Source: Thioclava sp. SK-1 (GTDB taxonomy: Bacteria > Pseudomonadota > Alphaproteobacteria > Rhodobacterales > Rhodobacteraceae). Taken from it: a stretch of 44,006 bases of DNA. Of the stretch, positions 40,480 through 44,006 are shown piece after piece. A program made the position numbers and the translations under genes. The stretch's first letter is position 1. The number at the start of each line of letters is the position of its first letter. The notes under the pieces were generated by a model that did not search any database, had not been told where the DNA came from, and saw only the letters and a program-made list of their open reading frames with translations. The DNA lies in NCBI RefSeq assembly GCF_001705665.1, contig NZ_MDHA01000048.1, positions 1-44,006 of the forward strand, written 5' to 3'.

Positions 40480-41460
40480 CTAGCGGGCGGAATACGCTTC
40501 CATGATGGTCTGTGCCCGCGCACCGGTTGCGGTGATCCAATCATCAATAAAGGGCTGGGCCGCAGCGGTTAGATCCGCTGAGAACTGAGGCGAAATCTCT
40601 GCCGTCACGGTCATGCCATTGTCGCGCATCGTGTCGAAATCCTGCGCTGTGGCATCAGACAGCAGATCCCAGCCCAAGGCCTCGGCTTCAGTCGCGGCCT
40701 CTTTCACCGCGGCTTTTTGATCCGGTGTCAGATCCTCCCAAGCATCGCGGTTCACATGGATGCCTTGCAACGAGGAGGCATAGTTCACATTGGTGAAGTC
40801 AGATTGCTGTTCCCACATCTGCACACCGACACCGCCATTGGGCGAGGTCAGCACGGCGTCAATCGCATTGGTCGACAATTGCGCTGGCACATCGGCCCAG
40901 GAAATCTGGATCGGGAAGGCGCCGGCATTTTTCATCGTCTCGGTCGAGGCTACGTCATATGTGCGCACCTTCACGCCGTCCAGATCAGCGACCGATGTGA
41001 AAGGTTTATTGCCCCATAGACCCGATGACGGCCAGGGCGTCGCCAACAGCAGGATCTGGTTGTTGTCTTCCAGAACCTTCTCATACTCTGGCTTTGCCAG
41101 CATATACAAATCGTGGACATCTTGTGATGTTGGGGCAAGGAAGGGCAGGGAGGATAGCTGGAAAATCGGGTCGATACCGGTCCAGAATACAAAAGCTGAC
41201 GATGCGGCCTGTAGCGCACCATCCCCCACGGCATCGAAATGATCCACGCTTTTATATCCAAGTGCAGCGCCGTGATGCACGGTGACCTCGATTGCTCCAT
41301 CGGTTTTTTCGGTCACAGCTTTGGCAAAGAAATCGGCCGTCTGTCCTTGCAGCGATCCTACCGGGTATTCGCTGGACAGATCCCATGTGCCGGCTACAGC
41401 CGGCAGGGCGGCGGCCAGGCCAAATGCGGCGACGGTGCTTATAAGCGCTGTGAGTTTCAT
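40480..41460 (-). CDS. dctP: TRAP transporter substrate-binding protein DctP (GAF/amidohydrolase-linked)
   Basis: 326 residues from the ATG at 41460 (AGGGACG upstream), beginning with signal peptide MKLTALISTVAAFGLAAALPAVA. The body has WDLSSEYPVGSLQGQTADFFAKAV, then VADLDGVKVRTYDVASTETMKNAG with the ligand arginine near residue 170, and DVPAQLSTNAIDAVLTSPNGG. The start inside a longer frame to 41556 was rejected because that extension overlaps the operator palindrome and has no signal features. First gene of the operon; the 49-bp nested palindrome is 70 bp upstream. Confidence 0.9.
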   Translation of the reverse strand: MKLTALISTVAAFGLAAALPAVAGTWDLSSEYPVGSLQGQTADFFAKAVTEKTDGAIEVTVHHGAALGYKSVDHFDAVGDGALQAASSAFVFWTGIDPIFQLSSLPFLAPTSQDVHDLYMLAKPEYEKVLEDNNQILLLATPWPSSGLWGNKPFTSVADLDGVKVRTYDVASTETMKNAGAFPIQISWADVPAQLSTNAIDAVLTSPNGGVGVQMWEQQSDFTNVNYASSLQGIHVNRDAWEDLTPDQKAAVKEAATEAEALGWDLLSDATAQDFDTMRDNGMTVTAEISPQFSADLTAAAQPFIDDWITATGARAQTIMEAYSAR

Positions 41461-41529
41461 ATAGTCGTCCCTGATATGGCCCGCTTGGGCGGGCGTTCGT
41501 ATGGATGTGCGCGCAAAACCGCAGAAGCA

Positions 41530-41578
41530 ATTTACGAACAGCTTTGATTGCATCATGCAATCAGCGCTGTTCGTAAAT
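41530..41578. promoter_or_regulatory. Nested 49-bp palindrome upstream of TRAP dctP
   Basis: Outer perfect 13-bp arms ATTTACGAACAGC (41530-41542) and GCTGTTCGTAAAT (41566-41578) enclose inner perfect 9-bp arms TGATTGCAT (41545-41553) and ATGCAATCA (41555-41563) around a single central base (41554). Twenty-two of the 24 positions in the left half pair with the right half. The length suits two TetR dimers or a TetR dimer pair plus activator. A half-site close to the outer arm recurs before the tetR gene at 42390. The alternative is a long RNA hairpin after tetR, but no U tract follows on the minus strand. Confidence 0.65.
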
Positions 41579-41750
41579 CAACATGTTTGTCGACAATTTC
41601 TGCGATAAACGCGAAGAAATAGACTGCGTGGCGTAGCAGGAAGGATTTAATTAATTGAATTTATACATTAAATATAAAATCGCCATTTTTAGAGGCAGCT
41701 ATCGCTGACCGTGGCAGCACGCGCAGAAATGTAGAGCCGCACGCGCTGTC
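41579..41750. promoter_or_regulatory. AT-rich promoter region of the TRAP operon, no gene
   Basis: Between tetR and the nested palindrome lies an AT-rich stretch (41645-41690, with TTAATTAATTGAATTTATAC), upstream of the palindrome with respect to dctP. It could hold the dctP promoter or an UP-like element. No coding frame is supported. Confidence 0.35.
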
Positions 41751-42368
41751 TCAGGCGTTTCGGGCGATCCGCTTCCACAATTCTATTAGCTTGCGGGCCG
41801 TATCTGGATCGGAATCGAAGCTTTGGTGCATTGCGATTCCACGTAAGATCGACAGATGCAGTTGCACCTTTAAACCGGCCTCATCATCGTCTACATCGCC
41901 GCCAACAAGCCGCACGGTGATCTTGTCGCGATTGCCAATCCAGGTCACCAGAATATCGCGCAGCGCGTGGCCCAGATCATTGTCTTGGCGGGCGGCTAGC
42001 ATCAGCTCCATCGCCGCGATATAACGCGGGTCAGAGAAGATATTGTCCCATAGCGCATCAATCAATTCATCAACAGTCAGCTGCTCGCGTTCAGGGTCGG
42101 AGCCAAACGGGTAGCCATCGCGCCATTCACTGACCAGCAGCTGAAACGCGGCAACCAGCATATCATTGCGGGCAGGAAATTGATGTGTCAGCGCTCCGCG
42201 CGATACCTGTGCCTTCTGGGCAATAAGCGTGGTAGAGATTTGTTCGTAGCCCACGTCGATTAACGCCTGAAGCGTGGCTTCGCAGACTTTTGTGCGGGTC
42301 TCCAGTGACCGCTCGGCTTGGGTGCGGCGTGGCCGTGGATGTGACTTCGATGTGGCCTCGGCGCTCAT
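41751..42368 (-). CDS. TetR-family regulator
   Basis: 205 residues. After a basic N-terminus, the helix-turn-helix is ISTTLIAQKAQVSRGALTHQFPARNDML (residues about 44-72). The C-terminal domain (TVDELIDALWDNIFSDPRYIAAMELMLAARQDNDL) resembles TetR_C regulators of the AcrR group. It is upstream of, and on the same strand as, the TRAP operon starting at 41460, with the nested palindrome between, and a similar half-site lies 22 bp upstream of its own ATG. It is the likely regulator of the whole 33026-41460 cluster and of itself. The ligand is unknown. Confidence 0.87.
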   Translation of the reverse strand: MSAEATSKSHPRPRRTQAERSLETRTKVCEATLQALIDVGYEQISTTLIAQKAQVSRGALTHQFPARNDMLVAAFQLLVSEWRDGYPFGSDPEREQLTVDELIDALWDNIFSDPRYIAAMELMLAARQDNDLGHALRDILVTWIGNRDKITVRLVGGDVDDDEAGLKVQLHLSILRGIAMHQSFDSDPDTARKLIELWKRIARNA

Positions 42369-42555
42369 AGAGTGTCCAGTATTCGACGGTTTACAAACAG
42401 GTCTACCGGTTTTTGACTCGCGTGCAAGAGATATGGGTCATATAGCTCAACTCGCGCGATAGATGCAGCCTCAATTGCGCGGCATGTCGCACTGCACAGC
42501 GACCTGCGCAGGCTGCGTTCAGCGTCTCGGACCGCAAAACTCGGGCGCGTCCCTT
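42369..42555. other. Intergenic region between tetR and the IS elements
   Basis: 187 bp holding the tetR promoter and the flank of the decayed IS. Apart from the half-site listed separately, no gene, RNA or clear repeat is seen. Confidence 0.4.
42390..42400. promoter_or_regulatory. Operator half-site in the tetR promoter
   Basis: TTTACAAACAG differs at one position from TTTACGAACAG in the outer arm of the palindrome at 41530. It lies 22 bp upstream of the tetR start, where autoregulation would act. The partner arm is not clear. Confidence 0.4.
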
Positions 42556-42573
42556 TGAATAGCCCTTGGTTTG

Positions 42574-43458
42574 CTAGACGCTTTGCAGCTTCAGTTCTTG
42601 CTGCCGCTCAAAATCGATCGGTGACAGCATGCCGTTTCTAACGTGTTTGCGCTGCGGGTTGTAGAAAAAACTCGATGTAATCGAACACGTCTCGGCGCGC
42701 TTCTTCACGGGTTTTGTATGTCTTGCGCCAGATCCGCTCGCGTTTGAGCAGGTTGAAGAAGCTTTCCACCACAGCGTTGCCCCAGCTGTTTCCGCGGCGG
42801 CTCATGCTCGGCGCGACATTGTGCTGCTCGAGGAACTCCTGCCACTCATAGCCGGTGAACTGGGAACCCTGATCGGAATGCACATAGACCTTGTCCTTTG
42901 GCTTGCGCCGCCAGACAGCCATGAGCAGGGCTTGCAGCGATAGCTCGGCATAGGTTCGGCCCTGCATTGACCAGCCGATGACCCGGCGGGAAAACAGATC
43001 GATCACGACGGCCAGATAGAGAAATCCCTCATGCGTGCGGATATAAGTTATGTCGGTGATTCAGAACTGGTCCGGTGCATGGACATCAAACTCGCGGTTC
43101 AGGGTATTGTCCGCCACGACAGCCGGGCTGCCGCCATAAAACCCTGGCTTCTTTTTGCAACCAATCTGGGCCTTTATCCCCGCCAGACGTACCCGTCGCC
43201 AAGCCCGGTTGGGGCTGATGTCTTCACCCATATCGCAAATGTCATCGTGTAGCTTGCGGTAGCCATAGACGTAGCCATAGACCTTGTCACTGTCGTCCCA
43301 AGCCTGTTTGATCAGAACAGTCTGGCGCTCGTCTTCCAACGCACGCGGGCTGAGCGGCTTTCCCAGCCAAGCTGAGAGGCCGCTGGGATGAACTTGCAGC
43401 ATTCGGCACATTGTCCGGACCGCAAAGATCAGCCGGTTCTTCGCAATGAACGCATACC
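42574..43458 (-). pseudogene. IS3-family transposase OrfB, inactivated
   Basis: About 295 codons of DDE integrase (rve) sequence. Recognisable parts are RYAFIAKNRLIFAVRTMCRM at the N-terminus, the HTH_21-like YGYRKLHDD region, VIDLFSRRVIGW with the first catalytic Asp, HSDQGSQFTG with the second, and SRRGNSWGNAVVESFF with the Glu. Two lesions break it: TGA at 43061-43063 where the frame expects Trp (DQF-stop-ITDITYIR), and an extra base in an A6 run at 42665-42670 that shifts the frame before YNPQRKHVRNGMLSPIDF. A 12-bp tandem duplication at 43259-43282 adds VYGY. The original stop is at 42574-42576. Confidence 0.85.
43259..43282. repeat. 12-bp tandem duplication in the transposase pseudogene
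   Basis: GTAGCCATAGAC occurs twice in direct succession (43259-43270 and 43271-43282). It inserts four residues, so that the minus-strand protein reads KVYGYVYGYRKLH where family members have one VYGY. The duplication is in frame and consistent with slippage in a decaying gene. Confidence 0.8.
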
Positions 43459-43489
43459 TTACCGGGATTGCCTGACGAAATATGCGGTC

Positions 43490-44006
<517 letters not shown>

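Larger units (their letters stand above)
42556..43489 (-). mobile_element. Decayed IS3-family element, truncated by a second IS
   Basis: Its 3' end at 42556 reads TGAATAGCCCTTGGTTTGC on the plus strand, a common IS3-family terminal sequence, 18 bp beyond the transposase stop. The element contains orfB with inactivating changes and only the last eight codons of orfA (AYFVRQSR then stop at 43459-43461). At 43490 it is interrupted by the end of another IS, so the rest of orfA and the 5' terminal repeat are missing or displaced beyond the window. Confidence 0.75.

Noticed and set aside
43061-43063. In-frame TGA in the OrfB gene as a possible selenocysteine or programmed stop
   Set aside because: Family members have Trp here, no selenocysteine-insertion structure is expected in an IS, and a second frameshift lies downstream. 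A nonsense mutation is the simple explanation.

Overview
The window is chromosome-like DNA from an alphaproteobacterium. The protein families and codon use suggest the roseobacter / Rhodobacteraceae group: three TRAP transporters, CUT1 and CUT2 sugar-type ABC importers, an Acr3-type ars operon, and moderately high G+C. The genus cannot be fixed from the sequence. Almost everything is accessory: substrate uptake, catabolism, efflux, detoxification and insertion sequences. I saw no rRNA, tRNA, CRISPR array or replication origin.

Layout. 1-206 is the 5' end of an IS3-family element that runs off the left edge. 423-2836 holds a divergent LysR / MFS efflux pair. 2989-4148 is a two-gene heme module (cytochrome P460-like protein and a membrane b-type cytochrome). 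4287-14049 is a LysR regulator followed by a catabolic cluster: a CUT2 ABC importer (binding protein, single-domain ATPase, permease), a hydroxyquinol-type intradiol dioxygenase, an IolE-like TIM-barrel protein, two Gfo/Idh/MocA dehydrogenases, a Dabb protein and a maleylacetate reductase. 14117-15824 is a divergent XRE regulator / SMP-30-like secreted protein pair with a rich operator region. 15968-18675 is arsR-arsC-acr3-arsH. 18716-19975 is a divergent TetR / AhpD-like pair.

20055-27559 is a hexuronate / aldonate cluster: Zn-dependent polyol/aldonate 5-dehydrogenase, TRAP dctM-dctQ-dctP and a GntR regulator, divergent from uxuA-uxuB. It fits L-gulonate or L-idonate being oxidised to D-fructuronate, then D-mannonate, then 2-keto-3-deoxygluconate. 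27645-32735 is a Ugp-like CUT1 ABC importer in one operon with a metallophosphodiesterase. 33026-42368 is a long minus-strand cluster read as tetR, TRAP dctP-dctQ-dctM, GAF protein, amidohydrolase, a second TRAP dctP-dctQ-dctM, and a short-chain dehydrogenase. 42556-44006 holds two nested IS3-family elements: a decayed one cut by a younger one that runs off the right edge.

The most interesting system is 5363-14049. A monosaccharide/cyclitol-type importer and inositol-style oxidoreductase and dehydratase genes sit in one operon with the two enzymes that funnel hydroxyquinol into the beta-ketoadipate pathway, yet no aromatic hydroxylase or decarboxylase is present. The simplest reading is that the aromatic ring is made inside the pathway by oxidising and dehydrating a deoxy-cyclitol, or released from an aryl glycoside. 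Two other patterns run through the window. Every one of the five transport systems has a stem-loop directly after its solute-binding-protein gene. Several regulator genes have well-formed operator-like palindromes, the most striking being a nested 49-bp dyad upstream of the TRAP operon at 41460.
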